Below, piece after piece: positions 14,779 to 25,600 of a stretch of DNA of 64,000 bases. A model generated the notes under the pieces. It was given only the letters and a program-made list of their open reading frames with translations, had not been told where the DNA came from and did no database searches. The translations under genes were made by a program, and so were the position numbers. How positions within the stretch are numbered: position 1 is the stretch's first letter; every line of letters begins with the position of its first letter. Source of the DNA: Lachnospiraceae bacterium (GTDB lineage: Bacteria > Bacillota > Clostridia > Lachnospirales > Lachnospiraceae). The DNA is taken from contig JAFQLS010000007.1 of assembly GCA_017396555.1 (NCBI GenBank), forward strand, positions 28,196 to 92,195. Direction: 5' to 3'.

Positions 14779-15654
14779 ATGAAAAATAAAATTAATAAAA
14801 AAGAAACAATAATTCACGGAATTTTCTTGATTTTAGGACTTATAACTATTGCATCAGTATTGCTGATTAGTGTTTATCTGGTGCTTACAGGAATTCCGGC
14901 AATAAAAGAAATAGGCTTTTTTGATTTTTTGTTTGGGAAAGAATGGGAACCTACAGTATCAGAACCAAAGTTTGGTATTTTGCCATTTATTTTAACAAGT
15001 GTATACGGAACAATAGGAGCTGTTTTATTAGGGACTCCAATAGGATTTTTTACAGCAGTGTACCTTGCGAAGCTGGCTTCACCCCAAATAAAAAAAATTG
15101 TGAGTATGGCTATAAGTCTTTTGGCGGGGATTCCGTCGGTGGTATACGGATTGGTAGGTATGCTGGTATTGGTGCCGGCTATTCGTGAGATTTTCAAAAT
15201 TTCAGATGGAACAAGCTTGTTGTCGGCTATTATTGTTTTAAGTGTTATGGTACTTCCGTCAATCATTAAAATATCATTTACGGCATTGGAGGCAGTACCA
15301 AAGGAGTATGAAGAAGGTTCTTTGGCATTAGGTGCAACACCGTTAGAAACATATTTGAGAGTGTCTGTGCCGGCTGCGAAAAGTGGAATAGCAGCAGCAA
15401 TAATACTTGGTGTAGGAAGAGCCATTGGAGAAGCAATGGCAGTTATTATGGTATCAGGAAATGTTGCAAATATGCCCTCTCTCTTTAGAAGTGTAAGATT
15501 TCTCACAACTGCTGTTTCAAGTGAAATGTCCTATGCCACGTCAGGGAGTTTACATAAGCAGGCATTATTTTCTATAGCATTAGTATTGTTTGTGTTTATT
15601 ATGCTGATAAATGTGATATTACATTCTTTTTTTAAACGACAGAAGGAGGGGTAA
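14779..15654 (+). CDS. pstC: Phosphate ABC transporter permease PstC
   Basis: One of the two membrane subunits of the Pst importer. It has 291 residues with about six hydrophobic helices and the permease coupling region EEGSLALGATPLETYLRVSV. ATG 14779 is preceded by GGGGGAG; a TTG at 14749 overlapping the pstS stop is less likely. The sequence KFGILPFILTSVYGTIGAVL is typical for the first PstC transmembrane unit. It lies between pstS and pstA. Confidence 0.93.
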   Translation: MKNKINKKETIIHGIFLILGLITIASVLLISVYLVLTGIPAIKEIGFFDFLFGKEWEPTVSEPKFGILPFILTSVYGTIGAVLLGTPIGFFTAVYLAKLASPQIKKIVSMAISLLAGIPSVVYGLVGMLVLVPAIREIFKISDGTSLLSAIIVLSVMVLPSIIKISFTALEAVPKEYEEGSLALGATPLETYLRVSVPAAKSGIAAAIILGVGRAIGEAMAVIMVSGNVANMPSLFRSVRFLTTAVSSEMSYATSGSLHKQALFSIALVLFVFIMLINVILHSFFKRQKEG

Positions 15655-15657
15655 TAG

Positions 15658-16515
15658 GTGACAGGTAATATTTCAAAAAAAAGAAAAAGGTATATTTTTT
15701 TTATTAAAGCATTGATGTATTTTTCAGTATTTATATCCTGCTCACTTGTATTATTTCTAATAGGATATGTGTTAGTAAAAGGAATCCCCAATATTTCATG
15801 GGAGCTGGTTTCAACGAAACCCAGTTATTTATCAGGGGAAATAGGTATTTTGCCAGATATTTTAAATACGTTATACATTATTTTTGCGACCCTTCTGGTG
15901 GTAATACCTTTTGGTGTAGGAGCGGCAATATATCTTAATGAGTATGCAGGTAATAAAAAAATTGTAATGGCAATTGAGTATGCAGCAGAAACACTTTCGG
16001 GGATTCCGTCAATAATATTTGGATTGGTAGGTATGCTGTTTTTTTGTCAGTTTTTGAAAATGGGCACCTCACTTTTGGCAGGTGCGATGACTCTTGCAAT
16101 TATGAATTTACCAACAATTATGAGAACAACACTCGAGAGTTTGAAGACAGTTCCTCAAGGATACAGAGAGGGCGCATTTGGGCTTGGTGCAGGAAAATGG
16201 AGAGTGATACATACAGTTGTTCTTCCGGAGTGTGTTGATGGCGTTGTTACAGGTTGCATTTTGTGTGTTGGAAGAATAATGGGAGAGTCTGCAGCATTGT
16301 TGTTTACAGCAGGTTTTGCGCACGCATTAAACGGTATTTTGGAAGGTATGACATCATCAGGTGCAACACTAACAGTAGCATTGTATGTGTATGCAAAAGA
16401 GCAGGGGGAATTTGAAATTGCTTTTGCAATTGCAGCCATATTAATGGTTATGACATTACTAATTAATTTGTTTGCGGATTGTATAGGAGAAATTTTTAGG
16501 AGGAAAAAAGGTTAA
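15658..16515 (+). CDS. pstA: Phosphate ABC transporter permease PstA
   Basis: The second Pst membrane subunit, 285 residues, starting at GTG 15658 behind GGAGGGG. It contains [36 protein letters not shown] and the coupling loop [20 protein letters not shown]. The last base of its stop codon is the first base of the pstB start codon, so the two are translationally coupled. Confidence 0.93.
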   Translation: MTGNISKKRKRYIFFIKALMYFSVFISCSLVLFLIGYVLVKGIPNISWELVSTKPSYLSGEIGILPDILNTLYIIFATLLVVIPFGVGAAIYLNEYAGNKKIVMAIEYAAETLSGIPSIIFGLVGMLFFCQFLKMGTSLLAGAMTLAIMNLPTIMRTTLESLKTVPQGYREGAFGLGAGKWRVIHTVVLPECVDGVVTGCILCVGRIMGESAALLFTAGFAHALNGILEGMTSSGATLTVALYVYAKEQGEFEIAFAIAAILMVMTLLINLFADCIGEIFRRKKG

Positions 16516-17267
16516 TGAATATAATAAATGTAAAAGATTTGAATCTTTGGTATGGTACAAGTCAGGCACTAAAAAATGTGAATATAAATATTGAAGAAAA
16601 TACAATTACTGCACTTATTGGTCCGTCGGGATGTGGAAAGTCAACATTTTTAAAGACAATAAACAGGATGAATGATTTGATTAAGGGTATTCGTGTTACA
16701 GGAAAAATCTTATACGAGAATATGGATATTTTTAACAAAAGTGTGGATGTAAACGAGTTGCGCAGAGATATAGGAATGGTATTTCAAAAGCCTAATCCGT
16801 TTCCGATGACTATCTATGATAATATTGCTTATGGTCCAAGGACTCATGGAATTAGAAATAAGTCTGAATTGGATATTATAGTTGAACAATCATTGAGAGA
16901 TGCAGTTCTTTGGGATGAAGTTAAGGATAGGTTAAAGAAGAGTGCATTAGGGCTTTCTGGTGGACAGCAACAGAGATTGTGTATTGCGAGGGCGCTTGCT
17001 GTAAGACCTAAGATTTTACTTATGGATGAGCCAACTAGCGCGTTAGATCCGATTTCTACATTAAGAATCGAAGAGTTGGCAATGGAATTAAAGGATAATT
17101 ATACAATTATAATGGTAACACATAATATGCAGCAAGCAGTTAGGATTGCGGATAAAACGGCATTTTTCTTGTTGGGAGAATTGGTTGAATACGGTAATAC
17201 CAAGGAGTTGTTCTACAGTCCAAAGGAAAAGAAAACAGAAGATTATATTACAGGAAGATTTGGATAA
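16515..17267 (+). CDS. pstB: Phosphate ABC transporter ATPase PstB
   Basis: ATPase of the Pst importer, 250 residues. Walker A is GPSGCGKST near 36, the signature is LSGGQQQRL near 150, Walker B is [13 protein letters not shown], and the switch His follows in [29 protein letters not shown] is characteristic of PstB. The usual phoU gene does not follow; instead a terminator lies 18 bp downstream and the next genes are on the other strand. Confidence 0.95.
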   Translation: MNIINVKDLNLWYGTSQALKNVNINIEENTITALIGPSGCGKSTFLKTINRMNDLIKGIRVTGKILYENMDIFNKSVDVNELRRDIGMVFQKPNPFPMTIYDNIAYGPRTHGIRNKSELDIIVEQSLRDAVLWDEVKDRLKKSALGLSGGQQQRLCIARALAVRPKILLMDEPTSALDPISTLRIEELAMELKDNYTIIMVTHNMQQAVRIADKTAFFLLGELVEYGNTKELFYSPKEKKTEDYITGRFG

Positions 17268-17284
17268 TGTGTGTTGTATGTATT

Positions 17285-17310
17285 GGAGACTCATAAGGGT
17301 CTCCTTTTTT
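17285..17310 (+). terminator. Terminator after pstB
   Basis: GGAGAC (17285-17290) pairs with GTCTCC (17299-17304) and is followed by TTTTTT. The stem and much of the loop match the terminator at 13772-13798, so the two copies bracket the pst operon. It also lies just past the stop of the convergent permease gene. Confidence 0.85.
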
Positions 17311-17317
17311 GTAAAAG

Positions 17318-18100
17318 CTATCTGGTGAATTTTTTTTCAAGAAGGTTAATAACGCCGTATAAAATCATTGATAGAATACAAAGAATAATTATGGACATTA
17401 TTACCATATCTAGCATAAATACCTGACTTCCATAGATAATAAGGTAACCGAGTCCTTTATTTGCGGCTAGAAATTCACCTATTATAACACCTACAAGTGA
17501 AAGTCCGATATTTACTTTCATAGTACTTATTATTATTGGTATGGAAGCTGGCAGTAATACCTTAGTCATTATATCCTTTCTGGTTCCACCAAGAGTCCTT
17601 ATGAGTTTAGACATATCTGAATCAATTTCGTTAAAATGATTATGAAGAGTTATTATTGTTCCAAATACAGCTACTGATACAGCTGCAACAATTATTGTCT
17701 TCATATTATTTCCAAGCCATACTATAAGAACTGGTGCAAGAGCGCTTTTGGGAAGGCTGCCAAGCATTACAAGGTAAGGTTCAAGTATTTTGGATAATGA
17801 GGTAAATATCCATAGGATAATAGCTGCCAGGATGCCGATTAACATTACCAGTAAAAAGCTTATAAGTGTTTCAACTATTGTAATACCAAGATGAACAAAT
17901 AATGTCTTGTCTTTGCACATTTCAATAAATAGATTAACTATTCTTGATGGACTACTAAATATAAAGGCGTTAATATTACCTGTATAAGCAGCAACCTCCC
18001 ATATACCAACAAAAATAAATCCTACGAGAAACCGTAACAAATTTATTATTATTTTTTGCCTCCTTATTGTGTGTAAATATTTTAATTGCATTTCACTCAT
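17318..18100 (-). CDS. SsuC/TauC-type ABC transporter permease
   Basis: A 260-residue inner-membrane permease with about six helices and the coupling loop region DMSKLIRTLGGTRKDIMTKV followed by LLPASIPII. This family imports sulfonates, taurine, nitrate or vitamin precursors. It begins immediately after the ATPase gene stop, so the two are co-transcribed. No substrate-binding protein is encoded next to them, so the substrate cannot be inferred. Confidence 0.88.
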   Translation of the reverse strand: MSEMQLKYLHTIRRQKIIINLLRFLVGFIFVGIWEVAAYTGNINAFIFSSPSRIVNLFIEMCKDKTLFVHLGITIVETLISFLLVMLIGILAAIILWIFTSLSKILEPYLVMLGSLPKSALAPVLIVWLGNNMKTIIVAAVSVAVFGTIITLHNHFNEIDSDMSKLIRTLGGTRKDIMTKVLLPASIPIIISTMKVNIGLSLVGVIIGEFLAANKGLGYLIIYGSQVFMLDMVIMSIIILCILSMILYGVINLLEKKFTR

Positions 18101-18838
18101 TTATTTTACCTCCTTCCATACAAGGTTAAAGTAGTTCTTGAACTCGGGAGCATTTCTTGCGAGAAATGGAGTTGAATATTCTTCAGGGTATTTAAGGTCT
18201 ATGATCTTCTTTATTTTTCCGGGACGTTTGGTAAGAACTATTACCCTTCCGCCGATTGAAATGGCTTCTGATAAATCATGTGTTACCAAAATGGCAGTTT
18301 TCCCCTCTTTTTTTATTATGCTATAAATATCATCACATACCTGCAATCTTGTTTGGTAATCAAGTGCTGAAAATGGTTCGTCAAGAAGCAATAAGTCAGG
18401 TTCAAGTGCAAGAGTTCTTATAAGAGCTGCACGTTGTCTCATACCACCCGATAATTCCGAGGGACGTGAATTTTTAAATCGCTCAAGCCCATAAGTTGAT
18501 AGCATATTATTAACATTTTCTATATGGGACTTATCAAGTTTGTTTTGAATTTCAAGTCCCAAGGTTATATTTTTATAAATGCTTCTCCATTCAAATAGAT
18601 GGTCTTTTTGAAGCATATATCCAATATTGTTGCCTTTAAATTTGATTGTTCCATTACTTGGTTTTATCAAACCGGCAATTATAGATAATAGGGTGGATTT
18701 ACCACAACCAGATGGACCTACAATGGAAATAAACTCACCATCTTCTATACATAAAGATATATTCGACAGGGCATTAGTTTCACCTTGAGGTGTATGGTAT
18801 GTGTAATCTACATTTTTTAACTCTAATATATTATTCAA
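18101..18838 (-). CDS. SsuB/TauB-type ABC transporter ATPase
   Basis: A 245-residue ATPase with Walker [10 protein letters not shown] near 40, a Q-loop in MLQKDHLFEWR, signature LSGGMRQRAAL, Walker B LLLLDEPFSALD and switch His in VTHDLSEA. The RTLALEPDLLLLDEPFSALD and QTRLQVCDDI stretch is typical of nitrate/sulfonate/taurine-type ATPases. It is the first gene of a two-gene reverse-strand operon and drives the permease at 17318-18100. The binding protein must be encoded elsewhere. Confidence 0.9.
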   Translation of the reverse strand: MNNILELKNVDYTYHTPQGETNALSNISLCIEDGEFISIVGPSGCGKSTLLSIIAGLIKPSNGTIKFKGNNIGYMLQKDHLFEWRSIYKNITLGLEIQNKLDKSHIENVNNMLSTYGLERFKNSRPSELSGGMRQRAALIRTLALEPDLLLLDEPFSALDYQTRLQVCDDIYSIIKKEGKTAILVTHDLSEAISIGGRVIVLTKRPGKIKKIIDLKYPEEYSTPFLARNAPEFKNYFNLVWKEVK

Positions 18839-18978
18839 GATACCTTAATCCTTTCTAAAATACATATATATTATTTTATGATAAAATATGAAAAACGTGT
18901 TTGGTTTTAGAGGTAAATATAGTATAATATTTTATATAAATAAATGGAACGAAACTAACATGCTCAGGAGGAAAATAC

Positions 18979-21273
18979 ATGAAGACATTAAAAAGAATAC
19001 TATTATCACTAGGACTTATATTTGCCTTATGTCAAGGTTACAGCATTAATACTATGGCAGAAGAAGGTATGGAAGGAGTCTTTACATATGATTATTACTA
19101 TGATGAATATGGTGGATACACACATATTACGGGATATCACGGAGATACTTATGAAGTCGTAATACCGGATATGATTGGTGGTCATAAAGTTGAATCTGTT
19201 TATGAATCAGCATTTTCAGATGAATGTTCGTTTAAAACAGTAACAGTTTCGGCTAATGTGGATTTTGTGTCGATTAAATATAGTTCGTTAGCGGATGGAG
19301 CTAAAATTATCCTTTTAGGAGATAATACGAGATTATCTTTATATAACTACGAGGAAGGCAAAAAAATATATGTCGAATGTAACTGTGCATCTGTATCAAG
19401 ATATTGGTCAGACGTTGAATATATATTTAGAGATGCTAATGATATTTCAAAGGCAAAAATTACAGTTGAACCAAGTGTGATTACAAAGTCTCAGGCGGAA
19501 TCAGGGGTAACTCCATCATTTACAGTTGAATTTGAAGGAAAAAAACTTGTTGAGGGAATAGATTATTATTTAGAAGATTTATATCCACTTGCAACAGATA
19601 TAGGAGAAGTGAAGAAATACATAGCTGGTACGTTAAATGAAAAAACAAAGATAAATGGTATTATATATGTGTCCTATACAATCATTCCTGATATTTCAGA
19701 AAAAGTACAAGGTGATATTACGACAACTCATAATAAAGCTGGTATAAAATGGGAAAAATCTAAAGGTGTTACAGGATATGAGATTTATAGAAAAGAAGCG
19801 GATAAATACAAACTTGTTAATAGAGTAAAAGGGGCCTCAAATACTTCATATATTGATACGGGACTAAAAGAGTCAACAGCTTATACATACAAAATTCGTG
19901 CATATAAATCAAAGGAAGGCAAGAAATTCTATTCAGAATATTCGGATGAAATTACGATTTATACATTGCCTAAAAAAGCAAAAACAAGTGGATATAAATT
20001 AACTAATAAGAGAATTAATGTAAAGGCAATTCTAAGTAGTGTAACTGCATATGATGGGTATAACTCGAACTGGACAAGTCCAAGTGAAGTTAATGACTTT
20101 ATTGATTACAAGGGAAGATATACTATGGCATATGCTTCTAATAGCTATGTATATATTCAGAGATATAATTCTAATCTTAAGCATCTTAAAACACTTAAAA
20201 TCAAGAAGAAATATCCTCAGCTTGGAGATGTAATATGTGATAAATCAGGTAATTATTACATAGCTTGGGGAAAGAATGATGTAAAGGGAAAAGGAAATGT
20301 TGTGACATTTGCTATTTCAAAATACAATTATAAAGGTAAACATATTAAGACGGCAACATTGAAGTCATATGATGATTATGACGGAAAAGAGATATTTGAG
20401 GCCGGTAATTGCGCAATGGCTATCAGCGGAAATCATTTGGTGTGCAGTTATGCAAAACAAATGTATAACGGGCATCAGAAAAATGAGACCTTTGCGGTAA
20501 ATATCAAGAATATGAAGAAGGTTACAGGCTATAATTACTGGGTAAGCCATTCGTTTAACCAGAGAGTTATTGCATTAAGAGATGGCGGAGTGTTATTTGG
20601 AGATCATGGGGATGCAAATGTTACGAGAGGTTTTGCTCTTAATTATAATAATATAAAAACGAATGAATATAATACTTTTTTACCATTCCATTTCTGGGGA
20701 CTGAATACTGACGATATGTTCCACATTAATAAGACATATGCACAGCTTGGTAATATTGGTGAAGTTGATACAGGATATGTTTTGGTTGCGACATCGGCTA
20801 AATCAATGACCTCGAGTGCACCTGTTCAGAAGCAACAGTTAATGGTACAGATTATTTCACATAATACCGGAGAGTCTGTACTTAAAGGTTCATCAAGAAG
20901 TGGTAGTTGTTTGGGAATAAAGCAAAAGGATACAGGTATCAAGTGGCTGACTAATTACAAAGATGGTTCATATGCAACTAACTCTAATATGATAGTTATA
21001 GACAGAGATAGAATTGTTGTTATGTGGGAAAGACATAAGGATTATGAATTTGTAGATTCTTATTATATGATATTAGCATCAAATGGAAAAATACTTAAGA
21101 AAGCCACATCATTAAAGAAACAACGTTTATGTGGTAACGAGGAATTAAATTATCATAAGGGATATATTTATTGGACCTCAGCTGAGGTAATATCAAATTA
21201 CACATGGGAAACCGGATATACTGAGAAAAGCAAGGTCATAATACATAAGTTAAAAGTTTCTGCTATGAAATAA
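18979..21273 (+). CDS. Secreted Fn3-containing protein with LRR_5-like N terminus
   Basis: A 764-residue exported protein. The signal peptide is MKTLKRILLSLGLIFALCQG onward, with likely cleavage near residue 28. Residues about 30-150 resemble the BspA-type leucine-rich repeat unit (GDTYEVVIPDMIGGHKVESV, SAFSDECSFKTVTVS). Residues about 245-335 are a fibronectin type III domain (GIKWEKSKGVTGYEIYRKEA ... YTYKIRAYKSKEGKKFYSEY). The remaining 430 residues alternate strands and aromatic turns and may fold as a beta-propeller-like domain, which I infer only from the strand pattern. No sortase or membrane anchor is visible, so it is secreted or wall-associated. ATG 18979 follows AGGAGG. Confidence 0.8.
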   Translation: MKTLKRILLSLGLIFALCQGYSINTMAEEGMEGVFTYDYYYDEYGGYTHITGYHGDTYEVVIPDMIGGHKVESVYESAFSDECSFKTVTVSANVDFVSIKYSSLADGAKIILLGDNTRLSLYNYEEGKKIYVECNCASVSRYWSDVEYIFRDANDISKAKITVEPSVITKSQAESGVTPSFTVEFEGKKLVEGIDYYLEDLYPLATDIGEVKKYIAGTLNEKTKINGIIYVSYTIIPDISEKVQGDITTTHNKAGIKWEKSKGVTGYEIYRKEADKYKLVNRVKGASNTSYIDTGLKESTAYTYKIRAYKSKEGKKFYSEYSDEITIYTLPKKAKTSGYKLTNKRINVKAILSSVTAYDGYNSNWTSPSEVNDFIDYKGRYTMAYASNSYVYIQRYNSNLKHLKTLKIKKKYPQLGDVICDKSGNYYIAWGKNDVKGKGNVVTFAISKYNYKGKHIKTATLKSYDDYDGKEIFEAGNCAMAISGNHLVCSYAKQMYNGHQKNETFAVNIKNMKKVTGYNYWVSHSFNQRVIALRDGGVLFGDHGDANVTRGFALNYNNIKTNEYNTFLPFHFWGLNTDDMFHINKTYAQLGNIGEVDTGYVLVATSAKSMTSSAPVQKQQLMVQIISHNTGESVLKGSSRSGSCLGIKQKDTGIKWLTNYKDGSYATNSNMIVIDRDRIVVMWERHKDYEFVDSYYMILASNGKILKKATSLKKQRLCGNEELNYHKGYIYWTSAEVISNYTWETGYTEKSKVIIHKLKVSAMK

Positions 21274-21290
21274 ATGGAGGAATGGAAATT

Positions 21291-22631
21291 ATGCGTACTA
21301 TTAGCCAACAGATAAATGTATGCTACGAAATATTTGATAAATATAAATTGGATTTAGTAAATACATTACATAAAGAATTAATACAAATGGGTGCTACAGT
21401 TGCTTTTTTTGATGGAGAAATCAGTAAAGCAGAAATAAACACCATTAATGACACATTTGTTACAATGTATACATATGAAAGTATTCGAAAAATGTGTGAA
21501 GAAGAATGTCTTAATGAAAATGGAGACGTAGGTAAGGTGCCGGAGGTTGTAATAGCTGTTGCAGAAGCTGAAAAAAAAGAACAGCTGGGAATGGTAGCAA
21601 CCTTATATAATACAAGAGAAATTTACAATACATTTAAGCAGTTTGGTTCAATAATAACAAATTGTGATGGAGCAAGACTTTCAAGAGAGGTAAAATTACT
21701 TGATAGATATCTTGAAGTAATTACACAATATATAATCGATATGGAAAATAAAGAAGAAAAGGTTGAGAATAGGACAACTGTAGATAGAAATAAAGATTTT
21801 TCAGTCGAGGATATCGATAGTATGGATGACATGAAAAAAATACTTGTAGAGATTGAAGGTATGATAGGTCTGACAGAGGTTAAACAGGAAATTAGGAGTC
21901 TTGTAAATCTTCTCGTTGTACGAAAAATGAGAGAAGAAAGAGGTTATGAACAGCCATTTCAGTCAATGCATATGGTATTTACGGGTAATCCGGGAACAGG
22001 TAAGACTACAATTGCCAGAAAACTTGCAGATATATACAAATGCCTGGGTGTACTTGAGACAGGTCAGCTTGTTGAAACGGATCGTTCAGGTCTTGTGGCA
22101 GGTTATGTAGGTCAGACAGCAGAAAAGGTTAATGCCATAGCTCAGAAAGCTATGGGAGGTATTCTTTTTATTGATGAGGCATATGCTCTTACTGATTCGA
22201 AAATGGAGGGTGATTTTGGGCAGGAAGCAGTTGATACACTTCTTAAGATAATGGAGGATAATAGGGACAAGTTTATTGTGATTGTAGCAGGATATCCTGA
22301 ACCTATGGAGGAATTTCTTAATTCTAATCCGGGACTTCGCTCAAGGTTTAATAAATATATTTCGTTTAAGGATTATACAGCGCAGGAATTATATGATATT
22401 TTCAAACATATGTGTGAAAAAAATGACTATAGATATGATGATGCTGTAAAGGAAAAGGTATTTTTGGATATAAATGAAATGATTACAAATCAGGATGAGA
22501 ATTTTGCTAATGCAAGAGAAGTAAGGAATTATTTTGAAAAGATAGTTTCGAATCAGGCTAATAGAATTGTTAGTCTTGGCAGTGGAAATGTAGAGGAATT
22601 ACTCACTATACGAGTTGAGGATATAGAATAA
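21291..22631 (+). CDS. CbbX/SpoVK-like AAA+ ATPase
   Basis: A 446-residue cytosolic AAA+ ATPase. An N-terminal helical region of about 180 residues precedes the AAA module: GLTEVKQEIRSLVNLLVV, Walker A GNPGTGKTT, pore-loop region SGLVAGYVGQTAEKV, Walker B GILFIDEAYAL, sensor-1 and Arg-finger region VAGYPEPMEEFLNSNPGLRS followed by RF. These are the marks of the CbxX/CfqX family, whose members remodel protein complexes. GGAGG at 21276-21280 fits ATG 21291; ATG 21282 is only 1 nt from it. It lies 8 bp after the Fn3 protein gene and 56 bp before the giant surface protein gene, so a role in handling those products is possible but unproven. Confidence 0.88.
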   Translation: MRTISQQINVCYEIFDKYKLDLVNTLHKELIQMGATVAFFDGEISKAEINTINDTFVTMYTYESIRKMCEEECLNENGDVGKVPEVVIAVAEAEKKEQLGMVATLYNTREIYNTFKQFGSIITNCDGARLSREVKLLDRYLEVITQYIIDMENKEEKVENRTTVDRNKDFSVEDIDSMDDMKKILVEIEGMIGLTEVKQEIRSLVNLLVVRKMREERGYEQPFQSMHMVFTGNPGTGKTTIARKLADIYKCLGVLETGQLVETDRSGLVAGYVGQTAEKVNAIAQKAMGGILFIDEAYALTDSKMEGDFGQEAVDTLLKIMEDNRDKFIVIVAGYPEPMEEFLNSNPGLRSRFNKYISFKDYTAQELYDIFKHMCEKNDYRYDDAVKEKVFLDINEMITNQDENFANAREVRNYFEKIVSNQANRIVSLGSGNVEELLTIRVEDIE

Positions 22632-22687
22632 AAATTGTACGTTGGTTTATATGTAAGTAGCAGATTAAATTTATTGGAGGGTACAAT

Positions 22688-25600
22688 ATGATTGGTAGAA
22701 AAGTAAAGAAATTGCTAGTTTTAACAATTATGACAGTAGTTATGTTAGGTGTTCAAGCACCTTCATCTGTAGAAGCAGCAAGGTATGATGGTGATGTGTC
22801 TAAAAAAAGCTATACCTGTGATAATTCAAAGTACGAGTATTATTTTACAGGTTCAACTAAGGATAATAATATAACAGTTGATTGTAATACAGGTACGGTT
22901 AGGATTAATTTGACTAATGTAACTATAGATATGCTTGAAGATAATGATAAAAAGAGTGAAGCAAAACCAGCTATCAGGATAAAAAAAGGAACAGATGCTA
23001 TAATTTACCTTTACGGTAATAATACTCTTGAAGGTGGAAATAAATCAGGTGTTGGTAAAAATTACGGTTTTGCGGGTATTCAGGTAGATGATGGTGCAAG
23101 TGTAACAATTCTTGGAAATGGTACGTTGAATGCCGTTGGTGGCGGCGATGATTATGGAGCGGCTGGAATTGGAAGCAGATATGATGAAAATTGTGGAAAA
23201 ATCACAATAGGAAGTAATACATATAAGCCAACAATAACAGCCACAGGCGGCGATGGAGGAGCCGGAATTGGTTCAGGTGAAGATGGTATATGCGATGATG
23301 GTATTTATATTATAAATGGCAATATAACTGCAACAGGTAAAAACGGAGGAGCCGGAATAGGTGGCGGTGATGCAATTGCAGCAGGTTCAGGTGGAAAAGC
23401 AGATACTATTGTTATTCGTGGAGGAACAGTTAATGCTACAGGTGGAAGTGGAGCAGCCGGAATTGGTGGTGGTGAACCTGGAAGTAGTGGAGATGGAGGA
23501 AATGTATCTAATATAACTATAAGTGGTGGTGTAATTACTGCTAAGGGAGGAAGTAGTGGAGCCGGAATTGGTGGTAGTAAGGATGGTGTAGCAAAAAATA
23601 TTAACATTATTGGAGGAACAATAACAGCTACAGGTGGAAAGTATGCAGCTGGAATTGGTGCAGGTAATGCAGTCGGTGCAGGTGACGGAGGAATCATCGA
23701 TGGTCTTAAAATCACAGCAGGGACAATAACAGCCACAGGTGGAGAAAGTGCAGCCGGAATTGGTGGTGGTGACCAAAGTGAAGTAAAGAATTTTAAGATA
23801 GAACAGGATAAAGGAAGTAGGCTGACAATAACAGCAAAAGGTGGAGAGAATGGAGCCGGAATCGGAAACGGAAATTCAGGAGTAACATCAACAAATATTA
23901 GTTCGCTATATATAAAATTAAATGGTGGAACAATAACCGCAACAGGAGGAAAGTATGGAGCCGGAATCGGTGGGGGTAATTGCGAAGCAAAAAAAATTGA
24001 GATATATGGAAAAGGAACTATAAATGCAACCGGATATGAACACAGTTGTGCGATAGGTGCAGGAAAAAAAGAAGATGGTGGAGATATTATAATTGAAGGT
24101 ACCAAAGATAGGGGTCTTACTATAAATGGATATACAAAAAAGGATAGAGGAAGTAATGATGCAGCAGTTATTGGTGGTGCTGATTCAAATGGTGGAGATA
24201 TATCTATTAAGAATGCTAAGCTTTATCTTACAAGTACTATTGGAACGCGTGGTACTGCAATCGGAGGTGGAGCAAATAAGAGTCTTATAGGATATAGCAT
24301 AGGCAAAATTGAGATAGAGAATTGTTATGTTCAAGACAGAACTCGTGCTGACAGGTTTGCTGCAAGCATTGGCTCAGCACAAACCAGTGGTTTAGAAAGT
24401 ATAACAATAAAAAATAGTGAATGTAAGGTTGGTTCAATTGGAAGTACCGATAATGGAAATCAGGCTCTAAGAGATATGTACGTTGATTTTATTACTATAG
24501 AAGATTCAGATATAGAAGCAAAAGCTGAGAATGGTCAGCGAGCCGGAATTGGTTCGGGGCGTTATGCCGGAATTAAAAAAATAACTATTAAGAATTCGAA
24601 CGTAGTAGCATCAGCAGAGAATGGGGCCGGAATCGGTTCGGGAGGATATTCTTTTTCATCAGGGGCTGAGCTAATAAAGTGGCATGGTAGAGAATGTGGA
24701 GAAATAGAGATTACAAATAGTAATATTACAGCAAATGGAGCTAATGGAGGAGCCGGAATCGGTGGAGGCTGGGGAACTCCAGTAGGAGATGTTACAATTA
24801 AAAATTCAACAATAACAGCTATAGGTGGTAGCATTAATGATCAGGGAGGAGCCGGAATCGGTGGAGGACATGGAGAATCATGTGGAAATATAAAAATTGA
24901 AAATTCAACAATAACAGCTACAGGTGGGGAGAATGCAGCTGGAATTGGAAGTGCAGGAGATGATTCTATTACAGCAGTTATGTGGAATACTACATGTAAT
25001 GAAATTGTTATATCAGGTTCAAATATAACTGCAAAAGGTGGAAAAAATGGAGCCGGAATTGGAACTGGAATGGGCGCTCAGTTTAGTCATTATGCATATA
25101 TTTCGATTGAAGATAGTACAGTGGATTCTACAGGTGGAGAAAATGGTGCCGGAATTGGAGCTGGTGCAAACGGATATATGGGAGCCGGTGGAGAGGCGTG
25201 TGATATAAGACTAAAAGGAAAGTCGAGAGTAACAGCTACAGGAGGAAAGGGAGCAGCCGGAATCGGTGGTGGCTATGAAGGAGGAGCAGAAGATATAGAT
25301 ATCACGCTAAAAGATACCGTGTATAGTAACGGAGATTGGAAATACTATGTTAAGGCTACAGGAGGAAAAGGAGCAGCTGGAATCGGTAGTGGTGGTGTAG
25401 GATTAGCCATTGATGTTTCAGGTTTACAAGTTGTTCAGGCTGGAAATGACATAGATAGTGTATACATTTCAGGAGGTTATGTATATGCTAAGGGTGGCGA
25501 TGATGAATATGGTGCCGGTGCCGGAATTGGAGGCGGAGCCAGTGGAGGAAATATTAAAAGCTTCTATGTAAGTGGTGGTTATGTAGAGGCGCATGCAGGT

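Noticed and set aside
14874-15506. A 210-residue reverse-strand open frame
   Set aside because: It lies entirely within pstC, has no RBS or recognisable domain, and the forward frame is clearly PstC.
23305-24105. A 266-residue Pro-rich reverse-strand open frame
   Set aside because: It is the complement of the Gly-rich repeats of the giant surface protein (Gly codons read as Pro codons); no RBS and no family.
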